Of a stretch of DNA of 8,890 bases, positions 1 to 5,908 are shown one piece after another. Location: NCBI GenBank assembly GCA_002451175.1, contig DKBI01000162.1:1-8890 (forward strand), given 5' to 3'. Source of the DNA: Betaproteobacteria bacterium UBA6904 (GTDB lineage: Bacteria > Pseudomonadota > Gammaproteobacteria > Burkholderiales > SG8-39). The translations under genes were made by a program, and so were the position numbers. Within the stretch, counting starts at the first letter, position 1; each line of letters begins with the position of its first letter. The notes beneath the pieces were generated by a model, which saw only the letters and a list, made by a program, of their open reading frames with translations, did not search any database and was not told the DNA's origin.

Positions 1-116
1 TGCCCGGGGCGGGCGGCCTTCGCCATCAGCGGATGGCGCACCTCCAGCAGATAGGTGACGTCCGAGAAGTCTTCCCGGGTGACGATTTCGAACCTCGACA
101 GCGTGTCGCTTGGCAT
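1..116 (-). CDS. FNR-type FAD/NAD(P)-binding electron-transfer protein, N-terminus (partial)
   Basis: Only the first 38 codons are present; the gene continues past the left edge. The protein begins MPSDTLSRFEIVT and reaches a HPLMAKAARPG stretch. That pattern is typical of the first beta-strands of the ferredoxin-NADP reductase-like family that includes the dihydroorotate dehydrogenase electron-transfer subunit, SudB and NfnA, where an 'A..A.PGQF' segment precedes the FAD-binding barrel. The family passes electrons between NAD(P)H and iron-sulfur or flavin partners. I chose ATG at 116 because an AGGGG lies about nine bases upstream. An in-frame ATG at 164 would add 16 residues but has no visible ribosome site. 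It follows the SQR-like gene by 52 bases on the same strand and probably shares its transcript. The family call rests on a short segment and is tentative. Confidence 0.55.
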   Translation of the reverse strand, partial: MPSDTLSRFEIVTREDFSDVTYLLEVRHPLMAKAARPG

Positions 117-168
117 GCTTGGGAACCCCTGGTTGAAAGTAGCGTTGCGGTGCAGCAGAGCCATTGAT

Positions 169-1374
169 CTAGCGCAAATGGATCGGCTTCGCCTCCGGCG
201 ATCCGGGCACGCTGCCGACGTCGCACGCGGAACAGCGCGACATGTGCACCCAGTCGCCTGCGCCGGCGCCGTGTGCGGGTTGCAGCGCGCCCTCGGGATC
301 CGCGACGAACGCAAGCCCCGCGGCGCCGAGATCGGCCACGCGCACGGGGTTCCACGTCGGTCTCGCCTCGGGCTCGCGTCCGTCGAGCTGGTCGCGGATG
401 TTTCGCGCGACGGCATTCACCATCGCGTCGATCATGTAGGCGGTCTTGTGCTCGCCGGCTGCCGCGCATGCCGCGCTCGCCACCGTAGCGCCCGCCGCGT
501 AGATGTTCCGGTAGCGGGGATTGCGCAGGCAGTCGTCCACGAGAATGAATCCGCGCTCGTTGGCCAGGCCTTCGATCCCTGCGACGGCGTCGATGCCGCG
601 GAACGGCGGCATCATCATCGAGTAACGGAAGGGCAGGGCGTGCTGGCGTGCCGCGCGTCCCCCGGCGGCGTGCTCGGTGACGTGCATGACGCCGCTCTCG
701 ACGCGGTCGACGTGCGCGTTGGCGATCCAGGCAATGTCGCGCTCGCGCAAGGCCGCTGCGATGCGCTCGCGCGACTCGCCGATGCCGTCCACCCCGAGAT
801 GGCCGACGTACGGCTCCGCGGTGACGAAGGTCATCGGCACGCGCTCGCGCAGCGCGTGCTGGCGCAGCTCCGCGTCCATGAGGAAGGCGCTTTCGTAGGC
901 GGGCGCGAAACACGAGGCCCCCTGCACGGCGCCGACGACGATCGGCCCGGGCTCCGCGATGAAGCGGTTCCAGTCCTGCACGCAGCCATGCAGGTGGTCG
1001 GCGTGGCAGAGCGAGTGCGTGTAGCCCTCGGGGCCGAGGCCGGGGATTTCGTCGAACGCGGGCTGCGGGCCCGCGGCAATCACGAGAATGTCGTAATCGA
1101 GGCGCTGCCCGTCGGCCAGCTCGAGCTGGTTGCGCCCGGGATCGAGGCGCCGGGCACCCGCTGCGGAAAAGTCGACCCCCTTGCGCCCGAGGTTGCGGGC
1201 GAGGTCGAAGCCGGTACTGTCCCGGGCGGAAAGCCAGGGCGTCGCGGAACCGGCGCGAAAAGTGCTTTGGCCGGAGACCACCGTGATCTGTTCTCCCGGC
1301 CGTGCGGATTCGGCCAGCTCGTGCGCCGCGGGCAAGCCCGAGGCACCGCTGCCGATGATGACGATGCGCGCCAT
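169..1374 (-). CDS. SQR-like FAD-dependent oxidoreductase lacking the third catalytic cysteine
   Basis: This 401-residue flavoprotein resembles type I sulfide:quinone oxidoreductase and flavocytochrome c sulfide dehydrogenase, which oxidise sulfide and pass electrons to quinone or cytochrome. The N-terminus (residues 4-15, IVIIGSGASGLP) is the FAD dinucleotide fold. Other SQR-like blocks are LVIAAGPQPAF (98-107), GASCFAPAYE (152-161), EPYVGHLGVDG (187-197), IYAAGATVA (291-299) and HKTAYMIDAM (309-318). Cys123 and Cys155 match two of the three SQR redox cysteines. The third, expected in the block that reads WNAVCFADMG in the Acidithiobacillus enzyme, is Arg345 here (WNPVRVADLG). The family usually continues after a WVH motif with amphipathic membrane-binding helices; here WVHMSR (376-380) is followed by only about 20 residues containing CSAC (381-384) and ending KPIHLR. 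Other cysteines are 131, 282 and 303. There is no signal peptide, so it is probably cytoplasmic. It diverges from the octaheme operon and precedes an FNR-like gene. Family membership is secure; substrate is not. Confidence 0.85.
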   Translation of the reverse strand: MARIVIIGSGASGLPAAHELAESARPGEQITVVSGQSTFRAGSATPWLSARDSTGFDLARNLGRKGVDFSAAGARRLDPGRNQLELADGQRLDYDILVIAAGPQPAFDEIPGLGPEGYTHSLCHADHLHGCVQDWNRFIAEPGPIVVGAVQGASCFAPAYESAFLMDAELRQHALRERVPMTFVTAEPYVGHLGVDGIGESRERIAAALRERDIAWIANAHVDRVESGVMHVTEHAAGGRAARQHALPFRYSMMMPPFRGIDAVAGIEGLANERGFILVDDCLRNPRYRNIYAAGATVASAACAAAGEHKTAYMIDAMVNAVARNIRDQLDGREPEARPTWNPVRVADLGAAGLAFVADPEGALQPAHGAGAGDWVHMSRCSACDVGSVPGSPEAKPIHLR

Positions 1375-1390
1375 CGCACCGTCTTATAGC

Positions 1391-1408
1391 CCGGGGGTCA
1401 GACCCCGG
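1391..1408. repeat. Short GGGGTC-A-GACCCC inverted repeat
   Basis: A perfect 6-bp inverted repeat, GGGGTC (1394-1399) and GACCCC (1401-1406), lies within outer CCGGGG/CCCCGG symmetry, and a second GACCCGG follows at 1413-1419. It starts 17 bases upstream of the SQR-like start codon. Motifs of the GGGGTCAGACCCC type are, from memory, scattered in many proteobacterial genomes as REP-like or transposon-end remnants. It could equally be a local hairpin in the leader of the SQR-like mRNA. Confidence 0.4.
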
Positions 1409-1471
1409 ATTTGACCCGGATCAATGGTCGGTCCCGCGATGCGTTCGGGCGCGGCATGCGCTTCGGCGGCC

Positions 1472-1501
1472 TCAAGATATGCGTATATGCGCATATCTTG
1501 A
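1472..1501. promoter_or_regulatory. 30-bp palindromic operator candidate between divergent transcripts
   Basis: Arms TCAAGATATGCG (1472-1483) and CGCATATCTTGA (1490-1501) are perfect 12-bp complements around TATATG. Of the 15 base pairs across the whole dyad only one (1484/1489) mismatches. The site is AT-rich in GC-rich surroundings, lies 97 bp from the SQR-like start and 94 bp from the octaheme cytochrome start, and has no T-tract, so it reads as an operator and not a terminator. Palindromes rich in ATAT/TGCAT-type steps are typical targets of ArsR/SmtB repressors, and an arsR gene lies in this window. Which protein binds is an inference. Confidence 0.7.
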
Positions 1502-1511
1502 CGATCATCAA
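1482..1511 (-). promoter_or_regulatory. Possible leftward promoter overlapping the palindrome
   Basis: On the minus strand TTGATG (1511-1506) and TATACG (1487-1482) resemble -35 and -10 boxes with 18 bases between them. The -10 box would fall on the centre of the palindrome, so a protein bound there would block transcription of the SQR-like gene. The matches are moderate. No equally good rightward pair was found: TTGACG at 1498-1503 has no -10 partner at the right distance. Confidence 0.3.
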
Positions 1512-1595
1512 GCCCGTGCGCGCGAGTCCAGCTAGCCTGAGAGCACGTGCCTTGCGGGCGGCCACGAGCGGCCCGCCAGGACGGGTCGCCACAAC

Positions 1596-3215
1596 ATGGT
1601 CAAGCCACCGCACGCCGTCGTTCGCTGCTTCGCGGCCATCGCGCTGCTGCTCGCGGCCTCGAGCGTGTGCGCGGAAGGCGACGGTGCGTCCGCAAAGCTG
1701 CTCAGGTCCACCTCCGATCACACCAAGTTCAAGGTGCTGCAGCAGGACTTCGCATCCGGGCCCGAGGTCACGCGCGCATGCCTGACCTGCCATACCGAGG
1801 CGGCGAAGCAACTGCGGCTCACCCAGCACTGGCGCTGGGAGTACCTCAATCCCGACGGGCGGCGCCTCGGCAAGCAGAACGTGATCAACAATTTCTGCAC
1901 CTCGGTTGCATCGAACTACGCCTATTGCACGACCTGCCATATCGGCTACGGTTGGAGGGACGCGAGCTTCGATTTCAACGTCGACGAGAACGTGGACTGC
2001 CTCGTCTGCCACGACACCACCGGCAACTATCGCAAGGCGCCGGGATTCGCCGGCCAGGTCGTCACGAAGGACACCGAGTTCCCGCCCGGCTCTGGCAACC
2101 TGGTGAAGGGCGTCAAACTCCGGCCGATCGCGCAGGAGGTCGCCAAGACGAGCCGTGACACCTGCGGCGCGTGCCATTTCTATGGCGGCGGCGGCGACGG
2201 CGTGAAGCACGGCGACCTCGACAGCTCCCTCGCGTCGCCCGACCGGGACCTCGACGTGCACATGGACGCGCTCGGCAACAACTTCACGTGCGCGACCTGC
2301 CACATGACGCAGGGCCACCAGGTCCCGGGCAGTCGCTACGCGCCGACCGCGGTGGACCGCGGCAGCGCGCGCCTGCGCGGCAAGCACTACAAGACCAATC
2401 CGACGACCTGCCAGGCCTGCCATGGGCAGACACCGCACAAGCCCGCGGTCGCCAAGCTCAATGACCACACCGACCGCATCGCCTGCCAGACATGTCACGT
2501 GCCGGCCTACGCGCGCGGCGGCGTGGCGACCAAGACCTCGTGGGACTGGTCCACGGCGGGCATGATGACCGCCGACCGCAAGCCGATGGTGCGCAAGGAC
2601 GCGAAGGGCCGCGTCGTGTACACCGCGGCGAAGGGCACCTTCGGGCTCGCCGAGAACGTGATACCCGAGTACGTCTGGTTCAACGGCAAGGTGACCTACA
2701 CGCTGCTCGGCGACCGGGTGGAGAAGGGCCCCCTGCCGACGCGCATCAGTCACTTCGAAGGCAGCGCCGACGACGGCGCCTCGATGATCTGGCCGGTGAA
2801 GGTGTTCCGCGGCAAGCAGGCCTACGATCCGGTCAACAAGACGCTGGCCGTGCTGCACATGGCGGGCACCGACGATACCGCGTTCTGGGCGAACTTCAAC
2901 TGGGAGAAGGCGGTGGCGGTGGGCATGGCGTCGGTCGGTGCGCCGTTCTCCGGCACGGTGGACTTCGTCGAGACCGAGAGCATGTGGCCGATCACGCACA
3001 TGGTGGCGCCGGCGAAGAAGGCACTCGGCTGCGCGGACTGCCATGCGGCACGCGGCCGGCTCGACAAGGTGTCGGGGGTCTACATCCCGGGACGCCCTGG
3101 TGACCACGCGGCCTGGCTGGAGTTGATCGGCGCGGCGCTGGTAGTCCTCGCGCTCGCAGGTGCTGCGATCCATGGCGTCGCGCGCCTGCTGGCATCACGG
3201 CGGCGGAAAGGGTGA
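1596..3215 (+). CDS. Tetrathionate reductase-family octaheme c-type cytochrome, membrane-anchored
   Basis: This 539-residue exported cytochrome has exactly eight CxxCH haem sites, at residues 62, 111, 135, 190, 232, 272, 297 and 479. The spacing, with seven in the first 300 residues and one near the C-terminus, fits the octaheme tetrathionate reductase (OTR) family of Shewanella, which in vitro reduces tetrathionate, nitrite and hydroxylamine. Residues 1-26 form a signal peptide ending SVCA. Lys147, in the YRKAPG segment after haem 3, is a candidate for the unusual lysine ligand known for one OTR haem. A hydrophobic span at about 506-530 followed by SRRRKG should anchor the C-terminus in the inner membrane, leaving the haem domain in the periplasm. 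The ATG at 1596 gives a proper signal peptide; the AGGA at 1578-1581 is rather distant. It heads a four-gene operon whose next product is a cytochrome b, a plausible quinone link. The physiological substrate and direction of reaction cannot be read from the sequence. Confidence 0.9.
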   Translation: MVKPPHAVVRCFAAIALLLAASSVCAEGDGASAKLLRSTSDHTKFKVLQQDFASGPEVTRACLTCHTEAAKQLRLTQHWRWEYLNPDGRRLGKQNVINNFCTSVASNYAYCTTCHIGYGWRDASFDFNVDENVDCLVCHDTTGNYRKAPGFAGQVVTKDTEFPPGSGNLVKGVKLRPIAQEVAKTSRDTCGACHFYGGGGDGVKHGDLDSSLASPDRDLDVHMDALGNNFTCATCHMTQGHQVPGSRYAPTAVDRGSARLRGKHYKTNPTTCQACHGQTPHKPAVAKLNDHTDRIACQTCHVPAYARGGVATKTSWDWSTAGMMTADRKPMVRKDAKGRVVYTAAKGTFGLAENVIPEYVWFNGKVTYTLLGDRVEKGPLPTRISHFEGSADDGASMIWPVKVFRGKQAYDPVNKTLAVLHMAGTDDTAFWANFNWEKAVAVGMASVGAPFSGTVDFVETESMWPITHMVAPAKKALGCADCHAARGRLDKVSGVYIPGRPGDHAAWLELIGAALVVLALAGAAIHGVARLLASRRRKG

Positions 3216-3222
3216 TCGCGTG
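3204..3222 (+). promoter_or_regulatory. Ribosome site fixing the GTG start of cytochrome b
   Basis: AAAGGG at 3207-3212 overlaps the end of the octaheme gene and places an AAGG core eight bases before GTG at 3220. The frame is open upstream to 3160, but the residues added there only read the octaheme 3' end in another frame. The GTG start gives a protein beginning MSRVYIFKRFERFWHW, as expected for this family. Confidence 0.7.
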
Positions 3223-3888
3223 TCGCGCGTCTACATCTTCAAGCGGTTCGAGCGGTTCTGGCACTGGGCGCAGGCGGCGCTGATCATCGCGCTGCTGGTG
3301 ACCGGGTTCGAAGTCCACGGCAGCTATCGGCTGGCCGGCTGGGAACGCGCCGCGACGCTGCACACCCAGGCGGCCTGGGCCCTGATCGGTCTGTGGGTGT
3401 TCGCGATCTTCTGGCACTTCACGACCGGCGAGTGGCGCCAGTACATCCCGACGACGGAAAGGCTCGACGCCATGGTGACGTACTACGTCTCCGGCATCTT
3501 CACGGATGCGCCGCATCCGTTCCGCAAGACGCGCCTCAGCAAGCACAACCCGCTGCAGCGGCTCGCCTACCTCCTCGTCAAGGTGCTCATCAATCCGCTG
3601 GTTTGGGCGAGCGGTCTGGCCTATCTCTATTACAACGAGCTCGTGGCCGCCGGGATCGCAGGGCCGGGCGGGTTGTCGCTGGGCGTCATCGCGCTCGTGC
3701 ACACGGGCATGGCGTTCCTCATGCTCGCCTTCCTCATCGGCCACGTCTATCTCGCGACCGCGGGCCACACGCCGCTCGCGCACGTGAAGGCCATGATCAC
3801 CGGCTGGGAAGACCTCGAGGAGGCCCCCGCCGATGATGCGGCCGCCGCGCCGCGAGAATCCTCTTCCGCACAAGGAGCCACACCATGA
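3220..3888 (+). CDS. Four-helix cytochrome b (cytochrome b561/formate dehydrogenase gamma-like)
   Basis: This 222-residue integral membrane protein has four likely helices at about residues 13-33, 47-68, 114-136 and 153-178. Histidines lie in or next to them: His15 (RFWHW), His33, His48 (LHTQAAW), His66 (FWHFTTG), His161 (VHTGM) and His175 (GHVYLAT). This is the pattern of the di-haem cytochrome b561/CybH/FdhI group that passes electrons between quinones and periplasmic enzymes. The C-terminal 25 residues are hydrophilic and Ala/Ser-rich. The gene starts four bases after the octaheme stop, and its stop overlaps the next start (ATGA, 3885-3888), so the three cytochromes are translationally linked. 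It most likely serves as the membrane quinone module for the octaheme cytochrome. Direction of electron flow is not determined. Confidence 0.85.
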   Translation: MSRVYIFKRFERFWHWAQAALIIALLVTGFEVHGSYRLAGWERAATLHTQAAWALIGLWVFAIFWHFTTGEWRQYIPTTERLDAMVTYYVSGIFTDAPHPFRKTRLSKHNPLQRLAYLLVKVLINPLVWASGLAYLYYNELVAAGIAGPGGLSLGVIALVHTGMAFLMLAFLIGHVYLATAGHTPLAHVKAMITGWEDLEEAPADDAAAAPRESSSAQGATP

Positions 3889-4280
3889 CGAACCGCATGC
3901 TGCATCTGGTTGCGATCTCCGCACTCGGGCTCGGCCTGCAGGCGCTCGACGCGCAGGCGGCGGGCAGCGACTGGAAACGCGGGCGCGTGTACTACCAGCG
4001 AGTGTGCACGGAGTGCCACACGGCGAAGGCGGGCGGGGCGATCGCGCCGAACGGGCGCACGATGGCCGAGTGGACGGCCTACCTGAACGCCGACAAGCAC
4101 GCCAAGGGCAAGGAGCCGCTGAAGAAATACGTCAGTCGCGAGTACCGCGCGAGCGTCAAGGCAACCAACAAGGCCGCCGAGAAATACCTGGAGGTGCCGG
4201 AGGATCAGCTGTTCGAGGACATCAAGGCCTTCATGCTGAAAGGCGCGAAGGACGGTGACTCTCCGGCGAGCTGCAGCTGA
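3885..4280 (+). CDS. Periplasmic monoheme cytochrome c
   Basis: This 131-residue secreted protein has a signal peptide (about residues 1-26, ending DAQA) and one haem site, CTECH (41-45). Met60 in the PNGRTMAEW segment or Met117 could be the distal axial ligand; neither is certain. A lysine-rich middle (residues 71-100) gives it a basic face. Cys130 is the second-last residue and is not part of a haem motif. A strong AAGGAG (3872-3877) lies seven bases before the ATG, and the start overlaps the cytochrome b stop by four bases. Position and size suggest an electron shuttle between cytochrome b and the octaheme enzyme. From memory, a monoheme cytochrome also accompanies OTR in Shewanella. Confidence 0.85.
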   Translation: MTNRMLHLVAISALGLGLQALDAQAAGSDWKRGRVYYQRVCTECHTAKAGGAIAPNGRTMAEWTAYLNADKHAKGKEPLKKYVSREYRASVKATNKAAEKYLEVPEDQLFEDIKAFMLKGAKDGDSPASCS

Positions 4281-4284
4281 TGCC

Positions 4285-5556
4285 ATGACGACGACGACCG
4301 CGGACCGCAGCGCAGCCGCGACGGGTGCGCAGCCCGCCTGGCGTGCCGGCTTCAGGGCGGACTACGAGGCCGTGTTCGTAGAGGGCTGGTCGCCGTATCT
4401 CGGCAGCATCTTGCTCGTGCTCGTCATCCTCGGATTGATGAGCACAGGACTGTTCTGGGGCGTATTCGGCGGGCTGAAGCTGTGGGGCGACTGGTTCAAC
4501 CAGACCATCGGCCTGGGCGGCGTGCTGCAACTGCCCGAATCCCTCGACGGGCCGCTGTGGCACCGCATGTCGCTCATGAACATCACGCTCGTGCTCGGCG
4601 CGTTTTGCGCGGCGCTGCTGTCGCGCCAGTTCCAGATCAGCCGTCCGCCGCGCCTGGAGTACGTCTGGGCGGGGCTGGGCGGCAGTCTCATGGGGTTGGG
4701 CGCGACGCTTGCGGGCGGCTGCACGACTGGCGGGTTCTTCACACCCCTGATCCATTCGTCGCCGGCGGGCTGGGCGATGTGGGCAGGCCTGCTGGGGGGC
4801 GCTGTGATCGGCCTGAAGCTGCTGTCCTGGACGCTCGAGCACCTGACCTGGGGCATGCAGGCGCCGCCGACGCGCCCGGCGCCCGCGGGATGGGTCACCC
4901 TCTACCCGTGGCTCGGACTCGGACTCTTGCTTGGCATCCTCGCGTGGACGGCCCGCTGGTACGGGTCGGCGGACGAGCGCATTGCCGGGCGCGCGGTAAT
5001 CGTCGTCGCCGGATTCGCGATCGGCTTCATCATGCATCGCTCGCGCCTGTGCTTCGCGCGCGCGTTTCGCGAGCCGTTCATGACCGCGGAGGGCGAGATG
5101 ACCAAGGCGGTCATGGTCGGGCTCGCGGTCGGCATTCCGCTCGCTGCACTGCTCTTCAAGGCGAACGTCCTCGACCCCTACGTCGCCATCCCCGCGACGT
5201 TCTGGCTCGGCTCGCTGGCCGGCGGACTCGCGTTCGGCGTCGGCATGGTGTTCGCGGGCGGCTGCGCTTCGGGCGGACTCTGGCGCATGGGCGAGGGCCA
5301 CGTGAAGCTGTGGGTGGCCATGTTCTTCTTCGCGTGGTCGGGCTCCATCGCGAGCGGGCTGCTGAAGCGCACCGGGCTGATCGTGAAGGAGATGACACTG
5401 GAGGAGATCGAGGAGACGCGCCTCGGCTTTCAGGCGTATCTGCCGGTGATGCTGGATGGCTGGGGCTGGGCGCTCGCCGTGAGTGCCGCAATGCTCGCCC
5501 TGTGGTACGCGCTCGTGCGCTACAACGAGTCCACGGAGAAATTCACGGTTCTTTGA
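4285..5556 (+). CDS. YeeE/YedE-family (TsuA-like) sulfur anion permease
   Basis: This 423-residue polytopic inner-membrane protein shows the duplicated YeeE/YedE architecture. Landmarks are GGCTTGG (144-150) in the first half, and RSRLCFARAF (252-261) and GGCASGG (325-331) in the second, giving Cys146, Cys256 and Cys327. These correspond to the conserved cysteines that bind thiosulfate in TsuA, the structurally characterised thiosulfate importer. Cys108 is extra. The cysteine-containing motif expected at the start of the first repeat is absent; that region reads STGLFWG. A hydrophilic stretch of about 35 residues precedes the first helix. I chose ATG 4285, four bases after the cytochrome stop; an in-frame GTG at 4255 lies inside the preceding gene with poor Shine-Dalgarno spacing. 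Being last in a cytochrome operon, it may import the thiosulfate or related anion made or used by the octaheme enzyme. The 3' end overlaps arsR, on the opposite strand, by 14 bases. Confidence 0.88.
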   Translation: MTTTTADRSAAATGAQPAWRAGFRADYEAVFVEGWSPYLGSILLVLVILGLMSTGLFWGVFGGLKLWGDWFNQTIGLGGVLQLPESLDGPLWHRMSLMNITLVLGAFCAALLSRQFQISRPPRLEYVWAGLGGSLMGLGATLAGGCTTGGFFTPLIHSSPAGWAMWAGLLGGAVIGLKLLSWTLEHLTWGMQAPPTRPAPAGWVTLYPWLGLGLLLGILAWTARWYGSADERIAGRAVIVVAGFAIGFIMHRSRLCFARAFREPFMTAEGEMTKAVMVGLAVGIPLAALLFKANVLDPYVAIPATFWLGSLAGGLAFGVGMVFAGGCASGGLWRMGEGHVKLWVAMFFFAWSGSIASGLLKRTGLIVKEMTLEEIEETRLGFQAYLPVMLDGWGWALAVSAAMLALWYALVRYNESTEKFTVL

Positions 5557-5908
5557 CGCGCGGCGCACGGCGCGGCATCAGGCGACGCAGTTCGCGGCGC
5601 AGCGGGGTGCGGTCGTCCATCTGCGCTGCGATGCGGTTGCAGACGCTGCGGCAGATCTCCACCATGGCCGGATCGGCCGCGCGATAGTGCACCTGGCTCC
5701 CCGCCTTGCGGCGTGCCAGCACGCCGCTGCGGTGCATGAGGTTGAGATGGCGCGAGACGTTGGTCTGCGTGGCGCCGACTTCCGCGACGATCTGCGAGAC
5801 GGTTTTCTCCTCTTCGCAGAGGGCGTGCATGATGCGCAGGCGCGTCGGCTCGGAGAGCACGCTGAACACCGAGGCGACGAGATCGAAGACTTCGTCGGAG
5901 GCGCTCAT
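5543..5908 (-). CDS. ArsR/SmtB-family transcriptional repressor
   Basis: This 121-residue protein has a winged helix-turn-helix. SVLSEPTRLRIMHAL (16-30) is the dimer/alpha-2 region, residues 36-64 (TVSQIV to SGVL) contain the recognition helix with QTNVSRHLNLM, and RRKAGSQVHYRA (66-77) is the wing. Cysteines at 31, 86 and 90 lie near the dimerisation helices. In the related SqrR/BigR persulfide sensors two cysteines form a sulfur bridge, but their first position (in an RLMILC-type block) is His28 here, with Cys31 three residues later. No ArsR-type CxC metal site is present. It is the last gene of the tal operon, with ATGA coupling to the hydratase stop. A sulfur-responsive role over the central palindrome is inferred from context; metal or other sensing is possible. 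Confidence 0.88.
   Translation of the reverse strand: MSASDEVFDLVASVFSVLSEPTRLRIMHALCEEEKTVSQIVAEVGATQTNVSRHLNLMHRSGVLARRKAGSQVHYRAADPAMVEICRSVCNRIAAQMDDRTPLRRELRRLMPRRAPRVKEP

Noticed and set aside
169..255. Frameshift explaining the short C-terminus of the SQR-like protein
   Set aside because: The other minus-strand frames there do not restore an SQR-like amphipathic tail, and the WVHMSR block is in the main frame close to the stop.
55..1389. 444-residue plus-strand open frame over the SQR-like gene
   Set aside because: It is antisense to a clear flavoprotein, lacks a domain and has the composition of a shadow frame.
1472..1501. Palindrome as a rho-independent terminator
   Set aside because: It lies between two divergent start codons, its stem is AT-rich and no T-tract follows on either strand.
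1498..1503. TTGACG as a rightward -35 box
   Set aside because: No acceptable -10 sequence lies 16-18 bases downstream.
1398..3173. 591-residue open frame antisense to the octaheme cytochrome
   Set aside because: Its residues are rich in Arg, His and Ala with no recognisable domain, while the sense strand has eight haem motifs. It reflects high GC content.
3160..3219. Upstream start for cytochrome b
   Set aside because: It lies within the octaheme 3' end, adds non-family residues, and GTG 3220 has a well-placed ribosome site.
4255..4284. GTG start for the permease inside the monoheme cytochrome gene
   Set aside because: AAGGA is only two bases before it and the added residues are not family-like; ATG 4285 fits the four-base gaps of the operon.
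4231..5568. 445-residue minus-strand open frame over yeeE
   Set aside because: The sense frame shows clear membrane helices and conserved cysteine motifs; the antisense frame is charged, low-complexity and unrecognisable.
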